Positions 35,601-48,168 of a DNA stretch of 64,000 nt are shown here, piece by piece. The notes below the pieces were generated by a model. The model saw only the letters and a list, made by a program, of their open reading frames with translations. It ran no database searches and had not been told where the DNA came from. Source of the DNA: Hyaloscypha bicolor E (Eukaryota > Ascomycota > Leotiomycetes > Helotiales > Hyaloscyphaceae); NCBI RefSeq assembly GCF_002865645.1, contig NW_020194684.1:961308-1025307 (forward strand), read 5' to 3'. Position numbers and translations under genes: made by a program. The number at the start of each line of letters is the position of its first letter. Position 1 is the first letter of the stretch.

Positions 35601-37682
35601 TTAATTATATAGACATGGCCCACATATTATCCGAAAACGTAATTCTTAAGATTTATAAGAAGCTCTCTTATTTTTAGGATAAAGACCTAGTAAAGGAAAT
35701 CCGGATAATTAATTACTTACTGCCTATTTAAGAGGTAATCTATAATCTCAGGCTAGTGCGGGTTAGCTATAAATATAATAAAGAAGCTTGGCTTACTAAA
35801 GTACTATATAATAGCTATTAAGTCTTAAAAAAGCTATTATATAAAGTAATTACTACCCGTAAAGCTAGACGGGAGAATAAAGTAATAGCTAATATTACCC
35901 GTATAAATATTCTTATGAATTAGAGTATCTATAAGTCTCGTATAGACATTCGTACGGATATTTTACTAGTATGAGTAAAGCTAGTTAAGTAAGGTTATCT
36001 TATAAGTAATATATATATTAATAATATATTACTAGAAGAGGCGGCTAGTATAAAAAAGCGGGGAGAAGGCTAGACGAATATAGAGATAATACTAGTAAAA
36101 GACCTGCTACTTGAGCCATATTCGCTAATAGGTCCTATTACGGTCCTATAACTATAAACCATAGTACTAGCCCGGGTTACTATACGGGAAGAGCAAGATA
36201 TAGTAGAGCGGTATATATACTATATATATAATATTAATTATATGTAGCTATAAACGCTCGTGGCCTGCCTTGCGGACTATTAGTACCAGATTACGGCGGC
36301 TCGTATTCATATACTTATCCGGAATAAGAATAATAACCTTATTACTTGTGGGAAGGTTCTTATAATAATAATCCGCGCCTAACTCGAGAATCAAGTATAT
36401 TTGCGGGTTAAGTAAAACCCGGAAATTGGTTTACTAGCTCGTAAGACACTCGCGGGCCGTCTTATAGATTATAATAAATAGGTTATAGTCTATAAGTATA
36501 TTTATAAGCTATAAAAGAACTATATAATCTAAGTAAGGGAAGTTAGTAGCCCAAATACTAGTTATAAAGAGCGGGTTATAGAAGAAGAACTATATAAAAG
36601 AGGATTTGGCATATATAATAGGCTATAGCGGGCCTTGGAAGTAGAAGAGCTTACTATGAATCTAAAAGTACTAGATCTTATAAGAGAAGTTAATCCGGGT
36701 ATTCTTCTTATAGCTAATTAATATAAAGGCAAAAGTATAATTATATGCCCGGATATTTGTCTAAAAGGCCCGGTAGAGCGGGTTATTACCCGTAAAGAGG
36801 TAAGAGAAATATAAAAGAGGCTTATGAATTAGAGAAAGCGCCATATTACTTTTCTTATAATAGGCCTCAAAGCAATTATTTATATAACTAAAATAGAGGG
36901 CTTTATAAGCTATATAGTAAGCTATAAGTAGACTAGTTATATGTGCGGGAGCTAGCCAGAAGCAGGAGAGAAAGGCAGGAGGCTATATAGGAGATAGGTC
37001 GGCAGAAAGGTTCTCTATAATATAAACGGGGGCCGCAATAGATAGTTAATGGATTCGTCGCTAGCGCCATGGGACTAGCTTATTTGCAGTAATATTCGTA
37101 ATTAACTATTATTATTACCGGGAGAAAGAGAGAATATTTGGATCAAGTTCTTATAAGGCAGGGTATTACTAGGTATAATTAGTAGTATTTCGGGCCTATT
37201 AACTAGTTAGTTAAGTCAAGAAAAGAAGAAAATATAAACTTAATAATAAGAGTAAGTCTTATATAGCTTAGCCCGCTCCGTAATAAAGTCAGAAGCAGGC
37301 CGGTTCTGCTTATAGGAAGTATAAAAGTAGGAAGAATCTATAGTAATAAAGAGAAAAAAGAAAAGAAAGTAATATAAGGTTAGGATTTTTTTTTAGTGCT
37401 TTTTATAGGGCCCCTAGCTTAAGATTTTCCCCCGAGCCTTAAAAAATTATAATAAAAGCCCCTTATATTCTAGAACTACTTAAATATAAAGTAAGGTACT
37501 TGAGCTACTTCTTTCTAATCCCTAGCTAAGCCCTAAGGATTTGGATATAATTATATTCTAATACGTGATTTCCTAGAAAGAGGCAATTCTAGTATTTCTT
37601 ACGTAACTCGTTTTTTTTTATGAAGCCCCGTAAGCTAATTACTTAGAGTAACCTAAATATAAGATAATATAGAAAAGAAAGA
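32592..37682 (-). mobile_element. Inner autonomous-type Helitron (minus strand), full length
   Basis: It starts 5'-TC at 37,682 and ends CTCG at 32,592 in the hairpin, 5,091 bp in all. It is the only uninterrupted RepHel copy in the window. At its 5' side is the outer Helitron (TAATATATATACC resuming at 37,683). At its 3' side is the 5' TC of the non-autonomous copy, so it inserted at that copy's A/TC boundary and gave a head-to-tail pair. Confidence 0.85.
32792..37341 (-). pseudogene. RepHel pseudogene of inner Helitron
   Basis: The start codon homologous to 28,211 is here ATA (37,341). In order on the minus strand: Cys-rich zinc-like N-terminus; Helitron_like_N region (about 36.9-36.3 kb); the HUH/Rep region (about 36.2-35.0 kb), with a block Y-N-P-Y-L-L...H-I-N-I-K-V and Y-I-Y-K-Y-I-Y-K; a Y-I-G-P-I-E-A-F-W-R-L segment near 35.0 kb; and a Pif1-family helicase. 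The helicase Walker A motif, normally GPGGTGKT, reads GPGKTSKT at 34,073-34,096. A TAG follows the C-terminal ...QFY...R-V-T block at about 32,792. The 4.55-kb footprint equals about 1,500 codons, the usual RepHel size. Many stops at Gln/Trp codons show RIP. Confidence 0.85.
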
Positions 37683-40600
37683 TAATATATATACCGCTCT
37701 ACTATATCTTGCTTTTCCCATATAGTAATCCGGGCTAGTACTATAAGTTATAGTTATAGGACTATACTAGGACTTGCTAGTAAATATAGCTCAAGTAGCG
37801 GGCCTTTTACTAGTACTATCTCTATATTTATCTAGCCTTCTCCCTATTTTTTTATACTAGCTACCTTTTCTAGTAATATATTATTAATATATATATTACC
37901 TATAAGACGACCTTACTTAACTAGCTCTACTTATACTAGTAGAATATCCGTATAAATATTTATACGGGACTTATAAATACTCTAATTCGCGAGAATATTT
38001 ATATAGGTAATATTAGTTATTACTTTATTCTCTTATTAAGCTTTACGGGCAATAATTACTTTATATAATAGCTCTTTTAAGACTTAATAGCTATTATATA
38101 ATACTTTAGTAAGCTAAGCTTCTTTATTATATTTATAGCTAACTCGTACTAGCCTAAGATTATAGATTATCTCTTAAATAGGTAATAAGTAATTAATTAT
38201 CCGGATCTCCTTTACTAGGTCTTTATCCTAAAAATAAGAGAGCTTCTTATAGACCTTAAGAACTATGTTTTTAGATAGTATATAGGCTATATCTATATAA
38301 TTAAGTACTAGAAATATAGCCTCTTATATATATACCTGCTTTTATTTCTTAGAAAAGATATTATTTTCTTAATCCCTAATTTAGTTAATAAGATAGTTTA
38401 TATTAAGCTCCTAGACCTATTATAGAACCCTACTAGTAAACTTATAGCTATAGTTACTAGCTAGATATCTTATGGGCTATATAGCCTTAATAATAATCCA
38501 AAAGCCCTATATATAATCCGTAATATACTTATAGCCCTACTTATATACTAGAAAAAGTTCCCTAAGGTATTTGCGGCTATAATAATTATTTATAAGAATA
38601 GATATCTCGAGTACTAGTACTAGGATAATAGCTATATATTTATAGTCCGTAAATTAGGCTTTTTAGACTAGGAAATTATCCGTAATAATTACTAGGTCAT
38701 TTTATATAACTCGTATCTTTTCTAGAAATTCTATTTATATATTTATATAAGTAATTAAATATATTTATAAATATATTTATAAAGAAATAAACTATATAAC
38801 TATAATTATTTCAGGAATAAATAATAAAATTACCTAATATCTCTAGGCTCGGTATATAGGCCTTATAGAGGCTTTCTAGTATTTATTTAAGTACCTAATA
38901 TATCAGAAGTTTCCCCTAGTTTAATATCTCGTAATTTACTTCCCTAGATAATATATAGTCTACTTTATAGCCGACTTCTTACCCGAGCAAGTTACGGACC
39001 GGGCCGCAAATACCCGTTTAATCTTAATAGCTTTTTTTAAGTATAATATAATATATAAGAACAGCCGCTAGTACCTCTACTATAAGTTCCTATAGTACTT
39101 TATATAGGTTACTAAGACCCGGATATAGAAATATTATAAGCAAGAATATAATATTAGTTATATTTATTATTATAGCCTAGTTTCGGGCAAGTAGTTCTAC
39201 TTATAGCTCTTACTAATAGTTATATATGGTTTATAGTTCTTTAATAAGCTATATTTAGTTAAGAGTATTTATTATTTTATATATTATACTATCTATATTA
39301 TTTATAGCTTAGTAGAAAATAATTAGAAATAATTCTAGTACTTTAATAAGGCTATTTTATTAATAACTAGTTATAGTTTACAAATACTTTTTCTTATAAG
39401 TATTTACTAGTAACTAATTACGAATATATAAGTAATCTAGGACTAGTATAAGAAGTATTTCTATAATAACTTAGCCCGTAAGCTTGCCTATAACCTATTA
39501 ATTAATTTCCTATTACCCTTAATTAATTCTTATTATAATTATAGCCTCTTTTTACTTAGTCTTGGCCTTATAGATCTCTAGTAAATACTTATAGATATTA
39601 CCCTATCTAAGAATACCTTTAACTAGACTATAAGCTATTATATAACTAATCTATAAGTTAATTATACTTATAAGATATTACTAGTAACCATAATATAAGC
39701 CTAGCTAAACGTGAACTAGTACTCTTGCTTTTAGATAATTATAGTAGTAATTATAGACGATTTATAAACGGCCTACTTCTACTTATAAGGCCCGGGCAGA
39801 ACCGGTAAGACATTTCTTTATAAAACCTTCTATTATTATTACTATAGCTAAAATAAGATAGTTCTATATATGGTATTAACGGGTATTATAGCTTTCCTTT
39901 TCCCAGACAAATATATATCTTACTTCTAGTTCCGGATCCTGCTTAAGCTTAATAAGTTATCTATAAGTATAATTACTAAGACAAGCCGGCTCGGAGTACT
40001 CTTGTAATTTGCGGACCTAATTATCTGGAACAAGGTACCTATATAATATAAGTACTATTTTGAGGTAATATACTAGCTAATAGTTAATTTATAATTAGTC
40101 GCGAATAATATTCTCTTTAGAGAAATACCCGTAATTCTCGGAAAGAACTTTACCTAGATCTTACTAGTAGTTCTATATAATTTATAGGCTAATATAATAC
40201 AGGCCTACTTAGAGCAAATATAGATCTGGCTATGGCTCTATTAGTTATTATTACGGATTAATATATAAGTCTATAATAACCTATCCGAGCAAGATTTTAT
40301 AAATTAGATTAGTTATTTATTATATAACCTATTCTTAAATAGGCAGATTATACTCCTGCCTTTTATTCCATATATCTAGTTAGTTATGAACCTAATTAAT
40401 TACGTCTACTTATAAGAATAACTCTTACGGGCCCTATATAATTACTAGGCCTTTAGTAAATAGGTAATTCTATTAACCCTAAATAATATAGTCTATAAGC
40501 TTAACTAAATAATCCTAAATATGCTTCCTAGCCAGAAACAGACATATTTTATAATAGATTTAGCTAATATAAATAAGGCAGATCCTGAGATTACAGAATT

Positions 40601-41093
40601 ATTACTAGAGGTTTTATAAAGTATTTATTTACTAGATCTATTTCTTTCTAAGCTATAACTCAAGATTAGTATACCCGTAATACTCTTGCGAAATCTCTAT
40701 TTATAGGAAGGGCTATATAACGGGTTACGGATATTAATATATAGCTTTAGGAGGTTCTCAATTTACGTATAGTTACTAGGTAATAACTTTAATAGCTAGT
40801 TATAAATAATTTCATAAATTAAGCTCTAGTTAATAAATTAGTAATTATCTTTTATGCTTTCTTATAAGTAGTTTCCACTTGCTTTATTCTTTATAATAAC
40901 TATTAATAAGTTATAGGGCCAGTTATTTAAGGTAATAGAAGTGAATTTATAATTACTAGTCTTTTCTTATGGCTAGTTCTATATAGTAGCCTTACGGGTA
41001 ACCTTACAAGTAGGGCTTTATATTCTTTTATTCTCTAATATAAACTATATAAGTAATATAATATACCCAGAAATATTATAAGGTCTTACTTAG
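37683..41093 (+). pseudogene. RepHel of outer Helitron, Rep core and Pif1 helicase part
   Basis: It continues the frame broken at 29,329. It is the same sequence as the minus copy from about 36.2 to 32.8 kb, in inverted orientation. The helicase Walker A at 39,789-39,812 reads GPGRTGKT, closer to consensus than the inner copy. The C-terminal helicase block with Q-F-Y...R-V-T lies near 40,970-41,003, and a TAG follows at 41,091. Stops are frequent. Confidence 0.83.
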
Positions 41094-41207
41094 CTTTTAA
41101 CTTACTTATAAGTAACTTTATATACTTACGGGCTATTCTTCTTCTTATATTATCCGTAAAGGCCTTTACTAAGTCACATACCCCCTTTAATTCCAACCCT
41201 ACTCGGG

Positions 41208-41292
41208 ACAAGTTTAGGGCAAAATTATTACTAGCCCTAAAGCTTATATAGGGCCGCTAGTAATAATTTTAGTAAAGCGGCCCTAAACTCGT
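41208..41292 (+). repeat. 3' terminal hairpin of outer Helitron
   Basis: Same design as 32,591-32,677 but with point changes: one G-to-A in the left outer arm (ACAAGTTTAGGGC). The right outer arm GCCCTAAACTCGT is at 41,280-41,292. The element ends at G 41,291. Confidence 0.85.
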
Positions 41293-41440
41293 ATTTTATA
41301 TTTGAAAAAATAATAGTATTAAAAGCTTAAAAAGAAATTATTTAATAAAAAGAAGTTTTACTTATATATTTATAAGGCTAATATTTATAAATAAAAAAGA
41401 AAGTAATATAATAAATTAAAACCCGATTTATATATTTAAC
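41292..41440 (+). pseudogene. Gypsy C chromodomain, C-terminal part
   Basis: Read in frame from 27,873, the sequence gives K-N-Y-I-Y-S-I-stop-K-L-Y-F-I-F-E-K-I-I-V-L-K-A. This is the chromodomain second half (K-W-K-G-Y...T-W-E-P...), with Trp codons turned to TAG and Pro/Thr codons shifted by C-to-T. It shows where gypsy C resumes right of the Helitron nest. Confidence 0.7.
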
Positions 41441-44400
41441 TAGTAGTTTTTATTAAATTATATAATTAAGGCTAGAGCCCTTATTATATAATATATTTCT
41501 TTAAGTTAATAGAATAACTATATATTATTTAAAGAACTTAAATACCTTAAAAAATATAATTTTATTTCTTTTATTTTTCTCTTTTTTTTCTTTTTAGAGA
41601 ATTCTATTTAGTTAATTAAACTACTAGTTTTCTTTATATAAAGGCCTGGCCTATAATAGTAATAACTAATAAATTATATTCTTTATAGTTTAGTAATTTA
41701 ATTATATTAATTCTAAGGTAATAGAAAAGAAATATAGCTTTTATTAAATATAAAGCTTCTTTTTATCTTTTTTTATTTTTATATTAATAAACTTTATAAA
41801 TACTAATATACTTTTATATATAGTTATAATAATCTTTCTAGTAATAATAATTAATTATTAAATAAAAAGTATTTTTTTTCTAATATATCTAATTTTATTA
41901 TATAGTTCTTTAATAATAATTTCTCTTTATTCTTAATTATTAATAATAAGCTAAGATAAATATATTTTAGATATAATTTTTTATAATAATTAATTTCTTA
42001 TATTATAATTTAAAGCTTTTCTATTTAACTTTTAAAACTCGGTTTTAAATATTTTTCTAATCTAAAAAATATAATAAAATATAATAAAATATAATAAAAT
42101 ATAATAAAATATAAAAAAATATAATAAAATATAATAAAATATAATAAAATATAATAAAATATAATAAAATATAATAAAATATAATAAAATATAATAAAAT
42201 ATAATAAAATATTATATAATATTATATAATATTCTAGTATTATTTAAAATAGCTATTATTTAAAGAATCTAATAAAATAGTCGGGTTATTAAATAAAGTA
42301 TAAGAGTTAGTATTATTATATATTATTTTACTAGAGACTATATATAAAAAACTATAGTTTTTATTATATAATTTCTAAATATTATTATTTTTTAATATTA
42401 TTAATTTGCTTTTAGATATAATAAAACTTTAATTATTAATTTCTAGTAACTAGATACTATTATTTAAATATCTAATAAAGGTTTTGGAAATCTAATTTCT
42501 TAAAATAATATTATATAACTAAACCAGAACTATTTTTTTTAATTAAACTTTTTATCTAATAAGTATTATTCTAATAATTCTATTACTAACTATTTATTAA
42601 TATTCTTATTATTCTCGGTATTATCTTTTTATTATAAGAGTTTTAATACTTTATTAATAATAGTATATTTGGTTTCTTTAATATACTTGATTTTAAAATA
42701 AAATAATTAAATTTATACTAGCTAGTAAATAACTAGAGTTCTAAGAAAATCTATAGCCGCTTTATTTAGCTATATAATAAGTATACTAGTATCTAGTTTA
42801 AAAATAAAATAAATTCTATATAGCTAAAATTATATTTTCTATAAATATTTTATTAGTTTTCTATATTTCTTTTTAGTAATATTATATTTCTATTTAGTAT
42901 TATTCTAGATTTCAGACTTATATTAGATAATTCTCTTTTTTCTCTTATTATTATATTAATTAAGAGTTCTATTCTATTTATTTAGGCTAGTATTTATTAC
43001 TAATATAATTATTTCCTAATTTTCTAATAAATTATAATATAATTTATAAAGTATTAAAATATTAATAAGTTTTTTTAAAGAATTTATATAATTTATATTT
43101 ACTTATTACTATATTTCTATATTATATCTTTTTTTATTAAATAATAAATAGATTTAGTAATAATTATAAAGCCTTTAATCTAAATATAATAATAAATAAT
43201 AATTTTAATAAATACTTTATTTTTAGTTATATTATTATAATATTTCTATTTTAAGATCTTAGTAATTTTTAAATTCGAAAGGCTTCTTTTAAATACTTTA
43301 TAAATAATACTAATAATAATTATATTATTATAATAGAATTGCGATTTTTCTTTAATACTAGTTCTGGCTTATTTAACTTTATCTAAAGTTATATTTAGGT
43401 TTTAAAGATATTTAAATATAAAATATCGAATATTAAATAAAATAAACTATTTATTATAATCTATATAAAATCTCTTAATTCTAATATTATTAATAAATAA
43501 TATAGTTATATTTAATAATTCTAGAAATATTATAAATATAATTAAATCTTTATTATAAATATCTAGTATAAGTTAATTATATTTAAAAAAGAAATTAATT
43601 AAAAAGATATAAATATATTTAGTAAACTTCTTTGAAATCTTATTAGTAAATAGAAATAAATTAGTATTTTATAAAGTCATTAAATTTATTTTTATAGTAG
43701 TATTAATTAATTTATAAGTTCTAGTAATCTTTTTTATAATAAAGAATTATAAATTCCGGTAAAGTCTATTATATTTCTTAAAAACTCTATAATCTAAATA
43801 TTCTTATAAACTTTTTTTATTTCTTTTTAATTAAATATAATTATATTTTTTTAATTAATTATTAATTCTTGAAATATAATTAGTTTTTTTTCTAGAGCTA
43901 ATTATTAATATCTAATTATTTAAAACATTTTGAAATAAGTTATAAATCTTTTAAAATAACTAATATTTTTAATAAAAGATAATTCTTATATTTCTTAATA
44001 TATTTTTATAAATATTTTCTAGTTTTAGATTTTTTAAACTAATCCGGATATTTACTAAAGTCTTTTCTAGTTCTATTATTAGTATTTATTAGTTAAATCT
44101 TTTTATTTTTTATTTTATATATTCTTATAACTAGAAATAAACTATAGTTATTTTTTTTAAAAGCTATAACTATTTTCTTTAATACTATTTTTATTTAATT
44201 TCCGGAGTTTATAACTTTTCTATTTAGTTCTTTTCTAATTAAATATAAAAAGGGCCTTTTTATTTAGTATTCTAAAATATTTTCTTTAAATTCTTATATA
44301 TTTTAGAATTTTTTTTAATCTTGAATTCCAGGTTTTATAGCTTTAGAAATATATTTCTTTATTATTAGAAGATATTTCTATTTTTATTTTCTTTTCTATT

Positions 44401-45705
44401 AAATCCGGAACTATTCTTAATAATATTCTAACTAGAGCCTTTTTTATTTTAGTTTTCCTAAAAATATTATTAATTTCCTAAACTTCTAAACCTAAAATAA
44501 AAGAATTAATAAGAAATTCCGGTATTTTTTTATTTTTTCTAATATTATTACTAGTTATAATATTAGATTCTATTTTTCTTCTTTATTTTTAGTTTCCTAT
44601 TTCATATTATTTAATTTCTTAATTTCAGGAATTTAGTATTTTTAAACTATTACTTTTTTTTTACTTTCTGGTATTTTTTAAAAAAATAGAATAATTATAA
44701 TAATATAAGTATTCTAATTATTTTTAGAATTAGTAAATCTTTTATTCTATAAACTATTATTTCTTTATATTATATTTATTTTTATTTTTATTAAAAATAA
44801 TTAATTAAATAGAATTTTTAAAGCTTTTTTAATTAGGAAAAATATTTTTTTATATTTTATTTTATTTATAATCTTAGTTTTAAACTTTATTATTTCTATA
44901 AATTCAAATTTAATTCTAATAATCTATAATATTATATATTATATATTATTTTACTAATATTTTTAAAGATTTTTTTAAGAAAAATATTAACTTTAGTTCT
45001 AATATTTAATATTTTTTTAAGGGTTTTAAAATATAAATTAGAGATATAGAAATTATATAATATATTTATAAGCTAATAAGATTCGAATATTAATACTATT
45101 ATCTTTAAATTAAATAATTCTATTAATATTAAATACTTAAACTAGTATTTCTAATTCTTTAAATATTCTATTTATTATATAAGCTATAGCTACTAGTTCT
45201 ATAAATCTTCTAGTATATTTAACTATATTTAATATAATAGTATTTTCTATTTATAAAATATTAAAATAGAGAATATTATTCTTAATTTATTAGTTCTAAA
45301 ATATAATAACTAGATCTAGTATTTTTAAAGTATTAATAAATATTCTCGTTTTTTCTAAATTTTTAAAAATAAAATAATTACTTTTTTTAATAGCCTTATT
45401 AAAATATTATTAATTTCAGGAATTCTATATTTATTATAATTAAAAATATACTAGATTCTTAATTTGTTTTATTTATTTCCGGAAATATTAATATTTATAT
45501 TTTTAATTAGACTATTTCTTTATTTATTATTTCTTAGAATAATATTCTTTTAGCCTCTTATATAAAATAGTTTTTCTTTTATTCTAGTTTATTTTCGGAA
45601 AATCGTTTTAGCTATATTTATTTTATTTATTTTATTTTTTCTTAATAAGAAAAATATTATTTATTAATTCTAGAATCTAAAATATTAATAATTCTAATAT
45701 AACTT
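41441..45705. other. AT-rich RIP-degraded DNA, probably old retroelement remains
   Basis: No gene and no domain that I can name. All frames are densely stopped and composition is A/T-dominated. The 3' LTR of gypsy C should lie near the left end, but I could not delimit it. Confidence 0.45.
42063..42215. repeat. Tandem repeat, 10-bp period
   Basis: About fifteen near-perfect copies of AATATAATAA. Confidence 0.9.
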
Positions 45706-45980
45706 TATTAGTTTATTAGTAATATATAGTACTATTATCTATTTATAGAATACTATTTATATAAGATTAGTAAAGTTATTATTTAGAAGTAAGAATTATA
45801 ATATTATAATATTAATATATAATTTCTAAATTTATTAAGCTTAAAGAAATCTAGTTTACTAGTCGAGTTACTAATAGAATATAAAGTTATATAACTATAT
45901 CTTATATTCTATTACTTATATCCGGTATTTCGTATCCCGTAACTATATATATAACTTCTAAAGAAATAGCTATACTAATA
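45706..45980 (-). repeat. Solo copia LTR
   Basis: About 275 bp matching the copia 1 LTRs in the same orientation, with no internal domain next to it. Flanks are AACTT (45,701-45,705) and AATTT (45,981-45,985), a 5-bp target duplication with one C/T difference. It most likely arose by LTR-LTR recombination. Confidence 0.82.
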
Positions 45981-47310
45981 AATTTCTTCTAAAATAAGGT
46001 AGCTATTTAAATTCTCTAGATATAATTTGCTTATTTCTATATATAAATTCCGGTTAGCTAGTTTCTTTATTTCTTTTTTATCTAGTAAACTAGATATTTC
46101 CTATTATTTTCTAGATATTCTTAAATTATATTTTAAATTATAATCAAATTCTCTTTTTTAGATTTAGGAAATAATTTAGTTAAACTATTAGTATTTACTA
46201 GTAAAGAAAAAAGAAATACCTTCTTATTTAGATTTAAATAGCTCTTTATATTATTTTCTATTAAATTAGTAAATATATTTATAGTTTATAAGCTTTTTTA
46301 TTAATAAGTAATAGAATTAAGAAATATAAATATATTTCGGATTAATATTATTATTTTTATCTTTATTATAATATTTATAATAAATTCGTTTTTTCGGTTT
46401 TAGATTTATATTATAATATTATATTAATTTAAATAGTATTTTCTAATTATATTTAAAACTAATTTCTTCTAAAATATAGTTATTTAAATCTTCTATTTAT
46501 TTTAGTGTAATTATTATAGCTATTATAATATTTCTTATAATCTTTATTATAACTTCTTATATATTCTTTTTATAACCCCGAATTATATTTATTAGGCTAT
46601 TAATACTATTATCTTTATTATAATTAACTAATTTATATAAATAGATTATAAATATTTTCTCGAATTATAATAGTAGCTATATTAAATTATTTCTATAAGT
46701 TTTCTTAAATTATAATAGTAATAAATAATTTTTCTAGATTTTTTATTAGCTAATTAATATTATTTCTCTTGGATTTATTACTTTTAATAGATTTTATATA
46801 ATTAGTTATAGATTATATTCTCTTTTTGTTTATATTTATAATAGTTTTAGAAAATATAATTAAAAAACTAATAAAGAATAATTATTTTCTAGTCTGAAAA
46901 TTATATTATAAATTACTATATCTAAGTATTCTTATCTAAATCTAGATATATCTAAATTATTAATAATATTAAAATAATATTTCCTTTTTTATATTAATAG
47001 AGTATTATTACTTTTTTATATATTTTATTATATTTATAAATAGAAATATTTATAGACTTAAAGTTTATATTTTTAAAAAATATAATCTTTTATTAAAAGA
47101 AATAATTCTTTTATAAATTCTCGGTATTAAATAATTTTATTTATCTTTTTCTTCTTTAATAATTTCTTTTATATTTCATTAAATATATTAATATAAGACT
47201 TAAAAAGAATTTCTTTATTCTAGACTTATATAATAATTTAATTAAAAAAGTTATAGCTAATTTTAAGTATTTTCTAGTTATATTCTCGGAATTTCTTTAA
47301 TAAAGCCTTA
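45981..47310. other. AT-rich degraded DNA without recognisable gene
   Basis: It continues the same composition as the block to the left of the solo LTR. Minus-strand frames contain long Asn/Lys/Ile-rich stretches, but no motif is identifiable. Confidence 0.45.
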
Positions 47311-47583
47311 ACGAGCCTACTAATAGTAGTCTATATATATAGGGCATTTTCGAGATATTTTCAGGCTTTATAAATTCGCTTATAGGCCTTAGAAAACTAA
47401 AGTCTCCTTAAATACTTAAAGGTTATAAGATAATAAATAATAGTTATGACTTAATATTTAGGGTTAGAGAACCAAAATAACCTAAGTATAATTTAATTAA
47501 TTATTATTAAAGATTTGCACGTTTTAAAATTTTATTAATTAGTAAAATGCCCTGAGTATATAGACTACTATTATTAGGCTTAT
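47311..47583. mobile_element. MITE-like element with about 36-bp inverted repeats
   Basis: The left end ACGAGCCTACTAATAGTAG continues to GGGCATTTT. The reverse complement of the right end (ATAAGCCTAATAATAGTAG to GGGCATTTT) matches it, with only RIP-type and a few other differences. The 273-bp unit has no coding capacity and is less AT-rich than its surroundings. The target duplication is not clear (TTA on the left, AAA on the right). Confidence 0.68.
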
Positions 47584-47865
47584 AAAGAACTTAATTTCCT
47601 AATAATTTCCTGGATTATTAATATAATATTCCGATATAGCTTTAATTTAATTCTTATAAAGAAGAGAGATATAATAAATAATTCTTTTTCTTTTAATATT
47701 ATTAGAAATATAATAGTTCTTATATATATTTATATATTATTCTAAGAATATAGAAATATTATTTTCTTAAAACTATAGTATTTTAGAAGCTTTTATAAAT
47801 AGTAAATTTAAATCTAATACTAGTATATATTTACTCTTAGATATATTAATTTTAATAATCTTTTT

Positions 47866-48168
47866 TATTATAGGTACGGTATTTAGGGCTTGGAAAGCAA
47901 GGTAAAAGGTCTCTTATAAAGACGATTCAAAGCTAAGGAAAGGAAAACTAGAATACAGGAGGCTATAAGGGAGTATATATACCCTATAATATGCTAGTCC
48001 CGAAGGGGCTTAGCCTTCTAAATATCTCTAGTATATTCCAAGCCTATTTCCCTAGTAAGGCGGCCGCGTCACGTGCGTCTAGGAGGTAACGGGATATAGG
48101 TAACGGAATATGGGCAATTATATTAGCTAACTATATTAGCTAATAAAGTCAAAAGCTAAATTATAATA
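47866..48168 (-). repeat. Gypsy B left (3') LTR
   Basis: 303 bp; starts TATTATAGGTACGGTATTTAG and contains CGCGTCACGTGCGTCTAGG near 48,065. Confidence 0.88.

Larger units (their letters stand above)
27874..41291 (+). mobile_element. Outer Helitron (plus strand), split by two later Helitrons
   Basis: The element starts 5'-TC at 27,874 after host A and ends ...AAACTCG at 41,291 before host T. Joining 27,873 to 41,292 restores the chromodomain frame of gypsy C, so the insertion left no target duplication and went between A and T. Its 5' part is 27,874-29,329 and its 3' part 37,683-41,291, totalling 5,065 bp. The joined order matches the intact-length minus-strand copy at 32,592-37,682. Sequence 29,330-37,682 was inserted later. 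Confidence 0.85.
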
